Assembly: GCA_937915475.1 (NCBI GenBank)
Contig: CALGIR010000331.1
Location: 1-22,237 of the forward strand
Length of the DNA stretch: 22,237 nucleotides
From: an uncultured Bacteroidales bacterium
Lineage (GTDB): Bacteria; Bacteroidota; Bacteroidia; Bacteroidales; Tenuifilaceae
Direction of reading: 5' to 3'
Shown piece by piece: positions 1 through 8,607 of this stretch (its first letter is position 1; the number at the start of each line of letters is the position of its first letter). The notes under the pieces are model-generated. The model saw only the letters and a program-made list of their open reading frames with translations. It ran no database searches and was not told the DNA's origin. The position numbers and the translations under genes were made by a program.

Positions 1-58
1 ACGCTTCCAAATCCAAATAACCAAATATTTATAGAAGTTTTTTTAAGATAAATGCGGC

Positions 59-77
59 ATATTTGATAATCAAATAT
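59..77. repeat. 19-bp AT-rich palindrome
   Basis: Two perfect 9-bp arms (ATATTTGAT and ATCAAATAT) flank a single A. It lies in a gene-free stretch at the left edge; the ten bases CAAATATTTA in its right part also occur at about 23-32. It could be an operator for a gene left of the window, but in DNA this AT-rich it may be chance. The rest of 1-150 shows no supportable gene. Confidence 0.3.
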
Positions 78-153
78 TTAGGTACAAAGAAAAGTAATAA
101 AATAATATTCCACTTTTATTTACTATAGAAAACCATACCTTATATTATACAAA

Positions 154-175
154 GGACGAAACCTTAGTTTCGCCC
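154..175 (-). terminator. Hairpin downstream of the dipeptidase gene
   Basis: Read on the minus strand, GGGCGAAAC, a 4-nt TAAG loop and GTTTCGTCC form a 9-bp stem with one G-U pair, 27 nt after the stop of the dipeptidase gene. Only a short run of T follows, so it is a plausible but not classical intrinsic terminator. Confidence 0.55.
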
Positions 176-201
176 TCAGATACTTTAGATGTTACTTGAA
201 A

Positions 202-1662
202 TTACTTTTGAGGCGCATTCTTTAAAACCTCAACCAAAAACCTCCAAAACATATCAACCGTATCAATCTTTACCTTCTCGTCGGGCGAGTGTGGATACCG
301 AATAGTAGGTCCAAACGAAATCATTTCAAGGTTTGGATAGATTCCTCCTAAAATGCCACATTCAAGACCAGCATGAATTGCCTTGATCTCTGGTACTTTA
401 CCCCAATTTTTATTATAAACATCACTCATAACCTTAAGTATTGATGAGTTCAAGTTTGGTTTCCAGCCTGGGTATGCACCTGTAAATTCAATTTCAGCAC
501 CTGCCATTTCGAATACTGAAGCAATTTTTTCTGCAAGGGCTTCTTTAGAGGTATCCACTGAACTACGCAATAAGCATTGGGTATAGATAAATCCATTCTC
601 AGAATAAACTCGAGCTAAATTTGATGATGTCTCAACTAAACCAGGCATTGAGTCGCTCATTCTAATTACTCCATTTGGGCAGCCGAAAACTGCACGAATT
701 ATACTCCATTGTGCCTTTGAATCTATAACATTTTTGGGTGCATCTACCTTTTGAATCTGAAAATCTAAATCGGGCTCTACGGCTGAAAATTCATCTTTAT
801 AAACTTTAACCTGATTGTTGACTGCCTGCTCTAGCGCTGAATAATTTGATTTAGGTACACCAAGTACAACAAAAGCTTCGCGAGGAATCGCATTCCTTAA
901 ACTACCGCCATCAATACTTGAGATACGAATGCCAAACTCCTTCTCTGCATGGCGCAAGAAACGGAACAGTAACTTTATGGAGTTGGCTCTTCCTGAACTA
1001 ATATCCATTCCTGAGTGGCCTCCCTTTAACCCTGTTAATGAGAGTTTTGAGAACTGATAGTTTTCGGGTGTAACCTCCTCTTTATACTTAAGCTGAATAT
1101 TTGCATCCACTCCGCCTGCACAACCTACATACAATTCTCCCTCGTCTTCAGAATCTAAGTTGATAAGAATATCTCCCTTTAAAACACCTGGTTTAAGATT
1201 GAATGCGCCTGTCATCCCTGTTTCCTCATCGATAGTAAAGAGCCCTTCAATTGGGCCATGGACTAACGACTTATCCTCAAGAGCAGCCATTGCTGCAGCC
1301 ACACCTATGCCGTTATCGGCACCCAGAGTTGTCCCATTTGCTGTAACCCACTCCCCATCAACATAGGCCTCAATAGGGTCTTTAGTAAAGTCGTGTGTTT
1401 TGTCACTATTCTTCTGCGGAACCATATCAAGGTGTCCCTGAAGAATAATGCCTTTCCTATTCTCCATTCCAGCAGTTGCTGGTTTACGAATTATAACATT
1501 GCCAACCTCATCAACAATGGTTTCAAGCCCTAGAGTTTTCCCGAAATTTTTCACAAAATCAACGGCCGCCTCCTCGTGCTTAGAAGGACGTGGAATTTGA
1601 GTCAAACTATGGAAATGCTTCCATACATTTTTTGGCTCAAGGTTTGTAATTGAGTTACTCAT
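202..1662 (-). CDS. pepD: Aminoacyl-histidine dipeptidase (M20 family, PepD type)
   Basis: This cytoplasmic zinc peptidase of the PepD/PepV type hydrolyses Xaa-His dipeptides such as carnosine and releases amino acids for reuse. The 486 residues match the usual PepD length (about 485). The metal site reads in family order: H77 in GHLDM, bridging D116 in GADNG, the acidic pair E146-E147 in DEETG, D170 in INLDSED, and H458 in the C-terminal PHSPDE motif. The lid or dimerisation domain insert carries GGHSGMD around H216. No signal peptide is seen. The start is the first ATG of a long open frame; the sequence before it is AT-rich without a Shine-Dalgarno motif, as is normal in Bacteroidota. It is monocistronic, diverging from the thioredoxin-like gene and ending at the hairpin at 154-175. 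The family assignment is firm; the exact dipeptide preference is not visible. Confidence 0.96.
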   Translation of the reverse strand: MSNSITNLEPKNVWKHFHSLTQIPRPSKHEEAAVDFVKNFGKTLGLETIVDEVGNVIIRKPATAGMENRKGIILQGHLDMVPQKNSDKTHDFTKDPIEAYVDGEWVTANGTTLGADNGIGVAAAMAALEDKSLVHGPIEGLFTIDEETGMTGAFNLKPGVLKGDILINLDSEDEGELYVGCAGGVDANIQLKYKEEVTPENYQFSKLSLTGLKGGHSGMDISSGRANSIKLLFRFLRHAEKEFGIRISSIDGGSLRNAIPREAFVVLGVPKSNYSALEQAVNNQVKVYKDEFSAVEPDLDFQIQKVDAPKNVIDSKAQWSIIRAVFGCPNGVIRMSDSMPGLVETSSNLARVYSENGFIYTQCLLRSSVDTSKEALAEKIASVFEMAGAEIEFTGAYPGWKPNLNSSILKVMSDVYNKNWGKVPEIKAIHAGLECGILGGIYPNLEMISFGPTIRYPHSPDEKVKIDTVDMFWRFLVEVLKNAPQK

Positions 1663-1785
1663 AGTTAAGATATTTTTTATTATTAGAAATTTAATGTTGT
1701 TAAAGGTACAAGTTTTTTCGATATTCTATTGTTTCTCCCAGGCTGAAAGTATCCACAGAGACAAACTATATATAGAAAAGAGCAA

Positions 1786-1809
1786 TGCCATATTACTGAT
1801 AATATGGCA
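1786..1809. repeat. Inverted repeat in the divergent pepD/thioredoxin spacer
   Basis: Perfect 10-bp arms TGCCATATTA and TAATATGGCA flank a 4-nt CTGA spacer. It lies between two divergently transcribed genes, about 28 bp upstream of the candidate -33 element of the plus-strand gene. No T-tract follows on either strand, so an operator or an mRNA leader hairpin is more likely than a terminator. No other inverted repeat this clean was seen in the 280-bp spacer. Confidence 0.45.
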
Positions 1810-1836
1810 CATGTACAAACAGAGTGTTTTATAATG

Positions 1837-1867
1837 CTTGGAAAAGAACAATTTGTTTTTAGCTTTG
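1837..1867 (+). promoter_or_regulatory. Candidate Bacteroidota promoter of the thioredoxin-like gene
   Basis: TAGCTTTG at 1860-1867 is an exact match to the Bacteroidota -7 consensus TAnnTTTG. CTTG at 1837-1840, 19 nt upstream, is one base off the -33 TTTG. Transcription would start near 1874, leaving a leader of about 70 nt to the preferred start at 1942. Confidence 0.5.
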
Positions 1868-1941
1868 TTTAATTATTTAGTATTTAATACGAAAGTAATT
1901 ATCTGCATATTTACATGCCACTCAAACATAACGAATCAACC

Positions 1942-2478
1942 ATGAAAAAGAACTTATTATTGTTTTTAAGCGTTTTGACTATTAGCTGCACAGCCCATTC
2001 ACAAAAAAAGGAAGTTGGGGATGTGAAATGGTATACATTTGAAGAGGCTGTTAGACTCAATAGTGAAACTCCAAAAAAAATATTTATTGATGTTTACACA
2101 GATTGGTGCAGCTGGTGCAAAGTAATGGATCAAAAAACATTTAGTCATCCAGATATTGCAGCTTATTTAAATGAGCACTACTACCCAGTTAAGTTTAATG
2201 CTGAATCGAGCGAACCGATTTCTTTCAGTGGAACAATTTTCAACAAAGGTCAAGGTAGAAGAAGCCCACACGAACTAGCTGCGGCACTTTTACAGGGTAA
2301 GATGTCATACCCATCTGTTGCCTATCTGGACGAGAACAATCAACTACTAACATCTGTACCTGGTTATGTTACTCCTGTCCAAATTGAGCCGATTTTGGTG
2401 TTTTTTGGTGAAGATCATTACAAAACAGAAAGTTGGGAAGATTTTCAGAAAAAATATATTGGAAAAATAAGCGAATAA
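1942..2478 (+). CDS. Exported thioredoxin-fold protein with CxxC motif
   Basis: A 178-residue protein of the thioredoxin_7/DUF255-like group, expected to act as a thiol-disulfide oxidoreductase or chaperone outside the cytoplasm. The N-terminus is a signal sequence (MKKNLLLFLSVLTIS) with either a weak lipobox ending at C16 or signal peptidase I cleavage after AHS. The redox motif WCSWCK has C56 and C59, preceded by the strand FIDVYTD. The cis-Pro loop is probably YPSVAYLD, about 70 residues downstream. An upstream in-frame ATG at 1915 would add nine residues (MPLKHNEST) before the charged start of the signal peptide. The ATG at 1942 gives a proper signal peptide and is preferred. The gene stands alone between a divergent peptidase gene and a bidirectional terminator. 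The redox partner and substrate cannot be told from the sequence. Confidence 0.88.
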   Translation: MKKNLLLFLSVLTISCTAHSQKKEVGDVKWYTFEEAVRLNSETPKKIFIDVYTDWCSWCKVMDQKTFSHPDIAAYLNEHYYPVKFNAESSEPISFSGTIFNKGQGRRSPHELAAALLQGKMSYPSVAYLDENNQLLTSVPGYVTPVQIEPILVFFGEDHYKTESWEDFQKKYIGKISE

Positions 2479-2504
2479 AAATTAGACCATATATAATTTT
2501 TCTC

Positions 2505-2534
2505 AATAAGGCTGGAAGTTAAACCAGCCTTATT
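2505..2534. terminator. Bidirectional hairpin between convergent genes
   Basis: AATAAGGCTGG and CCAGCCTTATT form a perfect 11-bp stem around an 8-nt AAGTTAAA loop. It lies 26 nt after the thioredoxin-like gene and 24 nt after the convergent lipoprotein gene, so it can terminate both transcripts. The T-runs are short on either side. Confidence 0.8.
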
Positions 2535-2558
2535 TGTTCCTTATATTATACTTCTCTA

Positions 2559-3689
2559 TTACTTAAAATCAAAAAATAGATTTTCATTCTGCATGTAGAA
2601 ATCGGAAGGAATTCTTACCAAAGGACCAAACTGATATAGACTCGCTATTTTGCTGTACAACTCCCCCTTCGAATCAGAAATCTTCACTTTAGCAGGTACT
2701 GGCATGCGATAATAAAAAGCATCCCGTTTTTGCTTATCAATCTCAAGCGACAAACTATTTAGGATACCAATATTCTTCCAGTTACTATCTGAAGACACTT
2801 CTATAAGCACAGGGCTACCGCTTAAATCGGAAGCAGAAAGCACACCTTTTGTACGTGAGAATCGGAAAAGGATTGTGCCTCCATTATCCTGTTTTACGGG
2901 TAAAAAATCGACCTCATGAACTTGTTGTTTTACAAAATGCTTCCCAGTAAAAAGCGATAAATACTCTTGCTCAAGCCTCAAAATCTCATCGAAAACTTCC
3001 TTCACAGCACTACCTTCGGCAATAAAATCGGCATCTCCAGATATCAGTTCAAACCTTCTTTTCCGCAACGAAAAGATAAAATTTGCTGCTTCCCTAGCCT
3101 TATCCTCAGCCGATTTTTCGATAAAGATATCCCTATGAACAGGAACACGAACGAAAGTGCTATCCTGAAAAGTCCTTGAATAATGGGTTGTTCTTTCTGA
3201 TGCAATAAATGGTGTATGAGATAAATCGGCATATAAATCCGCATAGAATTCTGTATTTGAGGGATTATTGAACGACGAGCTAGATTGAAATTGTGCTTTA
3301 TGAATAGGAATAACTAACCCTTTATTAGAAAGAGTGAGATAACCTGTGCTACTGGCTGAATTCATTTCAACAACAAATAATGCATTCATATCGGGAACAG
3401 AACTCTCAATGATATCGAAAGAAACCATAGACCACTCGTTATCCGCCTGCAACAGAACATTATCAATACCTAAATATTTTTTAGCAAACTGTGAATACGG
3501 CCCAGGAATATACACCCGATGCTCTGAAGTAACCGTTACCTGAAGGTTAGTTGATGGCAGTGTGTATACCATTCCCTTTGAAGTAAGGCTTATAGCCTGC
3601 TCTACAGGTATAACCGATGCTATTTTCTTAGAGCAGGCACTTACAAACAGTCCTAACACCACTAAAAATACAATGCGATTTATTTTCAT
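2559..3689 (-). CDS. DUF4831-like lipoprotein
   Basis: A 376-residue predicted lipoprotein. The signal peptide ends in LFVSAC with the lipidated cysteine at C19, followed by SKK, so it is envelope-anchored. The body resembles the Bacteroidota DUF4831 family: an N-terminal block with YTLPSTNLQVTV, VYIPGPY and FAKKYLGI, a central helical stretch with REAANFIFSLRKRRFELISG, and a C-terminal block with GTILFRFSRTKGVL, ASDLSGSPV and YYRMPVPAKVKI. The family has no established biochemical role. It begins 17 nt after the end of nnr, so the two are probably co-transcribed with the lipoprotein second. A shared function with nucleotide repair is not obvious, and the linkage may be simple operon packing. 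No catalytic motif was recognised. The family assignment rests on remembered motif resemblance, not on a search. Confidence 0.8.
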   Translation of the reverse strand: MKINRIVFLVVLGLFVSACSKKIASVIPVEQAISLTSKGMVYTLPSTNLQVTVTSEHRVYIPGPYSQFAKKYLGIDNVLLQADNEWSMVSFDIIESSVPDMNALFVVEMNSASSTGYLTLSNKGLVIPIHKAQFQSSSSFNNPSNTEFYADLYADLSHTPFIASERTTHYSRTFQDSTFVRVPVHRDIFIEKSAEDKAREAANFIFSLRKRRFELISGDADFIAEGSAVKEVFDEILRLEQEYLSLFTGKHFVKQQVHEVDFLPVKQDNGGTILFRFSRTKGVLSASDLSGSPVLIEVSSDSNWKNIGILNSLSLEIDKQKRDAFYYRMPVPAKVKISDSKGELYSKIASLYQFGPLVRIPSDFYMQNENLFFDFK

Positions 3690-3706
3690 ATCTACTCTTA
3701 TTTGAA

Positions 3707-5236
3707 TTATGAATTATTTTTTGTGAATTGGTTGTAAAAATGCCCTAACGCAGCACTTAACGCATTTGAAATGTCACCAGCAACTATAGAACCACCACCT
3801 TTATCTTCGAGAGCCAAATCTGCCGCTTTGCCATGCAAATAAACACCTAAAATAGCAGCTTTGATGGGCTTTAAACCTTGACCCAAAAGAGAAACAATAA
3901 TACCCGTTAATGAATCGCCACTCCCAGCTGTAGCCATTGCTGAATTTCCGGTTGAATTAAAATACACCTGTCCGCTTGGACACACAATCTGTGTATGAGC
4001 ACCCTTAAGCACAATAATTATAGAATACTGAACAGCAAGCTTTTGCGCTTGTACTAACCTGCTATAACCAGAATCAGTTTTTCCAAATAACCTGTTGAAC
4101 TCTCCTACATGCGGGGTAATAATTGTGTTTTGGGGCAACAACTTTATCAATTCTAAATTACGTGCAATTATATTTAATCCATCAGCATCAATTACCAAAG
4201 GACATTTATTTTTCTGGAGAAATTGTTTAAAGCCCACTATGGTTTGTGGATACGTCCCCAATCCGGGCCCAATGGCTATTGCGTTATACTTTTGATCCAA
4301 ATTTGCATTGGTAAAATAGTGCTTGTCTGTATCAATACCAACAATTACCTCGGGCAGTGCCTGTTGAACTATTGACAAACCATTTTGTGGTACGTGCACG
4401 CTAACTAATCCAGCACCTGCATTAAGACATGATTTTGCGCTAATTATTGCGGCTCCGTACATCCCATGGCACCCAGCAATAATTAAACAATGACCCCTAA
4501 GCCCTTTGTGATCAAATTTGTTTCTATGCGAAAGGTTCTCAAAAACATATTGTTCATCAACCAGAAAATATGGCGATGAGACCTCACGAATGGCCTGTGG
4601 ATGCAAGCCAATATCAACAACATTCCATTGGCCAACATATTGATCATTCTCTGGAAAAAAGAAACTTAACCTTGGAAACTGTATTGCTATAGTTACTGCT
4701 GCTCTAAAGATAGTGTTCTGATTGGGACATGGATTATTCTCGCTAAATAAACCCGAGGGAATATCAATTGCCAACCTATCGGTTTCTTGCTCATTTAAAT
4801 AGTCCACCAACTGTTCGGCAACTCCTGAAAGTGGTCTGGTTAAGCCAGAGCCAAAAAGGCTATCGACTACTACCCCACTTTTGGAGACTTGAGGAAAGTC
4901 ACTTGGGCTATCAATATAAGAAAGAGTAACCACACCCTGTCGTTCCAACCGTTCAATATTAATCAAATTATCGGGTGAATAGCTTTCTGATTTGAGCATG
5001 TAAACCTTAACACAATACCCCAACAAGACCAAATGTCGCGCAAGCGCAATGCCATCGCCTCCGTTATTACCCGGGCCAGCAAAGATGAATACAGGACGGT
5101 TGGAAGAATATAGACTCACATAAGCCTGCATTAACGCAACAGATGCACGCTCCATAAGATCGATGGATTTGATTGGCTCATGCTCTATGGTATAACCATC
5201 AATCTGCCTAGTTTGTGCGCCTGTAAATATTTTCAT
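3707..5236 (-). CDS. nnr: Bifunctional NAD(P)H-hydrate epimerase/ADP-dependent dehydratase
   Basis: This cytoplasmic repair enzyme restores NAD(P)H damaged by hydration. The N-terminal YjeF_N (NnrE) domain epimerises R- and S-NAD(P)HX, and the C-terminal YjeF_C/NnrD ribokinase-like domain dehydrates S-NAD(P)HX using ADP. At 509 residues it has the usual length of the fused form. In the epimerase half, AGPGNNGGDGIALARHL (53-69) is the Rossmann nucleotide loop, with D125 in VVVDSLFGSGL and D158 in AIDIPSGL. The dehydratase half begins near HKGLRGHCLIIAG (243-255) and contains AIGPGLG (321-327), LVIDADGLN (347-355), ITPHVGEF (373-380) and TAGSGDSLTG (436-445), with D441 as the likely catalytic base. 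It is the first gene of a two-gene minus operon with the DUF4831-like lipoprotein. Confidence 0.97.
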   Translation of the reverse strand: MKIFTGAQTRQIDGYTIEHEPIKSIDLMERASVALMQAYVSLYSSNRPVFIFAGPGNNGGDGIALARHLVLLGYCVKVYMLKSESYSPDNLINIERLERQGVVTLSYIDSPSDFPQVSKSGVVVDSLFGSGLTRPLSGVAEQLVDYLNEQETDRLAIDIPSGLFSENNPCPNQNTIFRAAVTIAIQFPRLSFFFPENDQYVGQWNVVDIGLHPQAIREVSSPYFLVDEQYVFENLSHRNKFDHKGLRGHCLIIAGCHGMYGAAIISAKSCLNAGAGLVSVHVPQNGLSIVQQALPEVIVGIDTDKHYFTNANLDQKYNAIAIGPGLGTYPQTIVGFKQFLQKNKCPLVIDADGLNIIARNLELIKLLPQNTIITPHVGEFNRLFGKTDSGYSRLVQAQKLAVQYSIIIVLKGAHTQIVCPSGQVYFNSTGNSAMATAGSGDSLTGIIVSLLGQGLKPIKAAILGVYLHGKAADLALEDKGGGSIVAGDISNALSAALGHFYNQFTKNNS

Positions 5237-5258
5237 TGTAAAGTATATATTGTAATAG

Positions 5259-5266
5259 CAAATATA
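5259..5266 (-). promoter_or_regulatory. Candidate -7 element of the nnr operon
   Basis: On the minus strand this reads TATATTTG, an exact TAnnTTTG match, 22 nt before the nnr ATG. No clear TTTG is present at the -33 distance, so support is moderate. Confidence 0.35.
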
Positions 5267-5354
5267 AGGTTTTTAAAAACTAATAAAATGTTCCGCATAA
5301 TTTAATAATCTTTAAAAATTGGTAACTTGTGCGATTAAATTCAAACTAACATCA

Positions 5355-5567
5355 ATGAACATTTTTTATCTGGAAAGTGAGTACATACCGCTAATAGGAT
5401 TACTTAAGGCTGTGCGAATTGCGAGCAGCGGTGGCGAAGCACAAATGCTTGTTGAGCAAGGCTTGGTTACACTAAATGGGAAACCTGAAAACAGAAAACG
5501 TGCAAAGCTTAGAGACGGAGACATTGTAAATTGCAATGGTATTGAAATTGAGATAAAGGCAAAATAA
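5355..5567 (+). CDS. S4-domain RNA-binding protein (YbcJ-like)
   Basis: A 70-residue protein made almost wholly of one S4 RNA-binding fold: FYLESEYIPLIGLLKAV, then SSGGEAQMLVEQGLVTLNG with the family's turn and helix, then NRKRAKLRDGDIV. Small stand-alone S4 proteins of this kind bind structured RNA, probably ribosomal or tRNA. The frame is open back to an ATG at 5319, which would add twelve residues (MVTCAIKFKLTS) unlike the family. The ATG at 5355 is preferred because the S4 core then starts within a few residues. It is the first gene of the compact plus-strand unit, and the subtilase gene starts 5 nt after its stop. No link between its RNA role and the following genes is evident. Confidence 0.87.
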   Translation: MNIFYLESEYIPLIGLLKAVRIASSGGEAQMLVEQGLVTLNGKPENRKRAKLRDGDIVNCNGIEIEIKAK

Positions 5568-5572
5568 CTTTT

Positions 5573-7204
5573 ATGAGATACTGGTTAGCCATAGTATTTT
5601 GTTTCCAATTCTTGTGCACATTGGGTCAAAGCAAATATTACATTGGCTTTACCAATAAAAACGGCACCCCATACTCCATTGAAAACCCTAATGATTATCT
5701 AACAGCTAGAGCAATTGAGCGACGTAAAAAACAGTCAATTTCAATCACTACTGATGACCTGCCTGTAAATCCATCCTATACCGAATCCATAAAATCTTAC
5801 GGAGTTAAAATTCTTTACACTCTTAATTGGTTTAATGGCGCTGTTGTGGAAATTGAGAATCAAAGCGATTTAGATCAAATTGCCAACCTCACTTTTGTAA
5901 GCCAAATAAAAGAGGTGTACAACCCTTCTGTAGCTAAAAGTTCGACCCCTGATTTTGACATACTAGCAACAGATCTCAAAGCCCAAGACATTAACGACTA
6001 CTATAGCTATGGATTATCTGCCCAGCAAATAAAGATGCTAAACGGTCACATTTTACATAATAACGGTTATAGGGGGCAGAGTATGCTAATTGCTGTGATA
6101 GATGCGGGCTTTAACAATGCCAACAGCATCTCGGGTTTAAGCAACTTGTGGAACGATGACCGGGTTGTTCTTGTTAGGGATATTGTTCATCCATCATCCA
6201 ATCTGTTTGAGGAGCACTCCCATGGCACCATAGTTCTTTCCGCATTGGCCAGCTATTTGCCCAATGAGCTAATTGGCAGCGCTCCACAGGCAAAATATGC
6301 CCTAATTAGAAGTGAGGATGCCAACTCGGAACAGCTAGTAGAAGAGTTTAATTGGGTTTATGCAGCCCAAATTGCCGATAGCATTGGTGCTGATATCATC
6401 AGTTCATCACTGGGTTATTACCGGTTTGATTGTGAGAAACAGAACCATGTATATGCAGACATGAATGGAGAGACAACACCTGTTGCAAGAGGAGCAAACT
6501 TTGCTGCAAACAAAGGAATATTAGTTATTGTAAGTGCTGGCAACGAACAAGAAACCAGCTGGCAAAAAATAATTTCCCCTTCCGACTCGCCAAACGCAGT
6601 TGCTGTAGGTGCGGTAGACGCTGTTGGGGAAGTTGCCTACTTTAGCTCCGTTGGCCCATCGGCCGATGGGCGAGTAAAACCAGATGTTGTTGCCATGGGG
6701 TATGGAACTGCTGTTCAATCTGCCACAGGACAAATGGGAACTGCCAATGGGACTTCGCTCTCTGCACCTATTATTTCTGGATTGGCAGCATGCTTATGGC
6801 AATCGAAACCAAATCTTAGCGCTAGGGATATTCAAGATTTAATTGTTTTATCCTCAAGTAATTTCCATACACCCAACAACCAGATAGGATATGGACTACC
6901 GAACTTTGGCATAGCATTAGACAGTATATCGCTAAATGATGAACATAAAGGTCTCAAAATCTTCCCAAACCCCACCAATGGCCATTTCTCCATTTGGTTG
7001 CCTAAAAACGAGACATCCACTTATTCGTTAACTATTGTTTCGAGCCTAGGAATTGAAATAGTCACTGATAAGTTTCAAACTTCATCAAATTTCTACTCAT
7101 CGGCTATTCCAAAATCTCATCCAAATGGACTATACCTAGTTAACCTTAAAGTTGAAAAAAAAAGTTACTTAGGAAAAATAGTAAAAATTAATAACAGGCC
7201 ATGA
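5573..7204 (+). CDS. Secreted S8 (subtilisin-type) peptidase with T9SS sorting domain
   Basis: A 543-residue exported serine protease. A signal peptide (about residues 1-19, cleaved near LGQ-S) precedes a region of roughly 100 residues that may be a propeptide. The catalytic domain has D177 in IAVIDAGF, H217 in EEHSHGT, oxyanion N324 in VSAGNE and nucleophile S395 in NGTSLSAP, so the triad is complete. The C-terminal 80 residues begin at LKIFPNPTNGHFSIW and end in GLYLVNLKVEKKSYLGKIVKI, the pattern of the type A sorting domain read by the type IX secretion system. The mature protease should therefore be exported across the outer membrane or held at the surface. Its stop overlaps the xseA start (ATGA), implying translational coupling of a secreted protease to a cytoplasmic nuclease, which is probably operon packing. 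The substrate is unknown. Confidence 0.94.
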   Translation: MRYWLAIVFCFQFLCTLGQSKYYIGFTNKNGTPYSIENPNDYLTARAIERRKKQSISITTDDLPVNPSYTESIKSYGVKILYTLNWFNGAVVEIENQSDLDQIANLTFVSQIKEVYNPSVAKSSTPDFDILATDLKAQDINDYYSYGLSAQQIKMLNGHILHNNGYRGQSMLIAVIDAGFNNANSISGLSNLWNDDRVVLVRDIVHPSSNLFEEHSHGTIVLSALASYLPNELIGSAPQAKYALIRSEDANSEQLVEEFNWVYAAQIADSIGADIISSSLGYYRFDCEKQNHVYADMNGETTPVARGANFAANKGILVIVSAGNEQETSWQKIISPSDSPNAVAVGAVDAVGEVAYFSSVGPSADGRVKPDVVAMGYGTAVQSATGQMGTANGTSLSAPIISGLAACLWQSKPNLSARDIQDLIVLSSSNFHTPNNQIGYGLPNFGIALDSISLNDEHKGLKIFPNPTNGHFSIWLPKNETSTYSLTIVSSLGIEIVTDKFQTSSNFYSSAIPKSHPNGLYLVNLKVEKKSYLGKIVKINNRP

Positions 7205-8586
7205 AGGACGGAACCCTCTCGTTATACGAGTTGAACACTAAGATACAGGAGGCTCTTGAGGTAAACCTCCCAACCATAGTTTGGGTTACAGGAGAGATTA
7301 GCGATTTTAAGGAAAATCGATCGGGGCATTGCTATCTGGAACTTGTTGAAAAAAATGATAACTCTGAACAACCAAGGGCAAAGGCAAGGGCTACAATTTG
7401 GTCGCGGAACTATCGGATGCTAAAACCCTTTTTTGAAACATCAACAGGCACAAAACTAGAATCGGGGATAAAAATACTTATACAATGTAATGTCAATTAC
7501 CATACAGTTTACGGCCTCTCCCTTAACATCATAGACATTGACCCAACCTATACCATTGGCGATATTGAACACAGACGGCAGGAAACAATAAATAGACTTA
7601 TTGCCGATGGCGTATTCGGAATGAACAAGGAGGTTATTCTCCCCTTGCTGCCAAAACGAATAGCCGTAATCTCATCGTCAACTGCTGCTGGATACCAAGA
7701 TTTTGTTCATCAGCTAAGCAATAACCCCTTTGGATATGTATTTGAGCACAAGCTATTTAACGCTATCATGCAGGGAGACAAAGCAGAACAATCACTTATT
7801 AACAGTTTAGACCATGTTCACGAAGATCTAAAGAACTGGGATATTGTGGCCATTATTAGAGGGGGAGGATCACAAATAGACCTAGGTTGCTTTGACACCT
7901 ACCAACTTGCAAATAATATTGCCCAATTTCCGATCCCTATTTTAACTGGTATAGGGCATGAAAAGGATTATTCAATTGCCGATATGGTTGCCCATACCAG
8001 GCTAAAAACCCCTACGGCAGTTGCTGAATTTCTAATCAATAGGTTCAATAATGCTGAAAACTGGTTGGTTGAGGTAAAGGAAAATTTTGGCGATGCTATT
8101 TCGAATATAGTAAACCGTAACAACCAATTTATACAGAAAATACAACTAGGTATAGCGCCTCAACTCTTAAAACGAATTGGCAATGAGAGTAGAAATCTAC
8201 ATAAACAAATTTTAACCTTTGGGTCTAAGGTAAACCTAAGAATTACAAAAGGCGATTTTGTATTACAGGAAAATCAAAAATGGGTAAAACATTCTATAAA
8301 AGTTCATTTTAAAAATGAAAGTGAACACCTTCATAATCTATATAATGACGTGCAAAGAAAACCTATTGAGTTGATTATACGTAGTAAAGATAAAGTTTAT
8401 CAGTTTGAAAAAAACGCATTAGCACATGATCCTGAAAACCTCTTGCGAAAAGGATTTTCAATAACCAAGCACAATGGAGTGATTATTAAGACTCCTACCG
8501 TGTTGAAAACTGGTGATACCATTGAAACGACTCTTGCCAAGGGCAAGGTTATTAGTACTATAATGCATAAAAACCCGAACGGATAA
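7201..8586 (+). CDS. xseA: Exodeoxyribonuclease VII large subunit
   Basis: Large subunit of exonuclease VII, which degrades single-stranded DNA from both ends in a metal-independent reaction, together with several copies of XseB. The 461 residues are typical. The N-terminal OB-fold (about 5-110) shows LYELNTKIQEALE, VWVTGEISDF and RSGHCYLEL. The catalytic domain shows LPLLPKRIAVISSSTAAGYQDF as two adjacent blocks near 148-169, IIRGGGSQIDLGCFD (about 218-232), and LTGIGHEKDYSIADMVAHTR followed by LKTPTAVAEF (about 248-277), all hallmark XseA motifs. The long, lysine-rich helical region after 280 is the expected XseB-binding arm. The ATG at 7201 overlaps the protease stop by four bases. Its partner xseB is not next to it but lies 5.1 kb downstream, after two histidine kinase genes on the same strand. 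Confidence 0.97.
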   Translation: MKDGTLSLYELNTKIQEALEVNLPTIVWVTGEISDFKENRSGHCYLELVEKNDNSEQPRAKARATIWSRNYRMLKPFFETSTGTKLESGIKILIQCNVNYHTVYGLSLNIIDIDPTYTIGDIEHRRQETINRLIADGVFGMNKEVILPLLPKRIAVISSSTAAGYQDFVHQLSNNPFGYVFEHKLFNAIMQGDKAEQSLINSLDHVHEDLKNWDIVAIIRGGGSQIDLGCFDTYQLANNIAQFPIPILTGIGHEKDYSIADMVAHTRLKTPTAVAEFLINRFNNAENWLVEVKENFGDAISNIVNRNNQFIQKIQLGIAPQLLKRIGNESRNLHKQILTFGSKVNLRITKGDFVLQENQKWVKHSIKVHFKNESEHLHNLYNDVQRKPIELIIRSKDKVYQFEKNALAHDPENLLRKGFSITKHNGVIIKTPTVLKTGDTIETTLAKGKVISTIMHKNPNG

Positions 8587-8607
8587 AACTGAATTGCAAA
8601 TAATTTA

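Noticed and set aside
1..201. End of another gene at the left edge
   Set aside because: All frames are AT-rich and stop-laden. Only the palindrome and the terminator could be supported.
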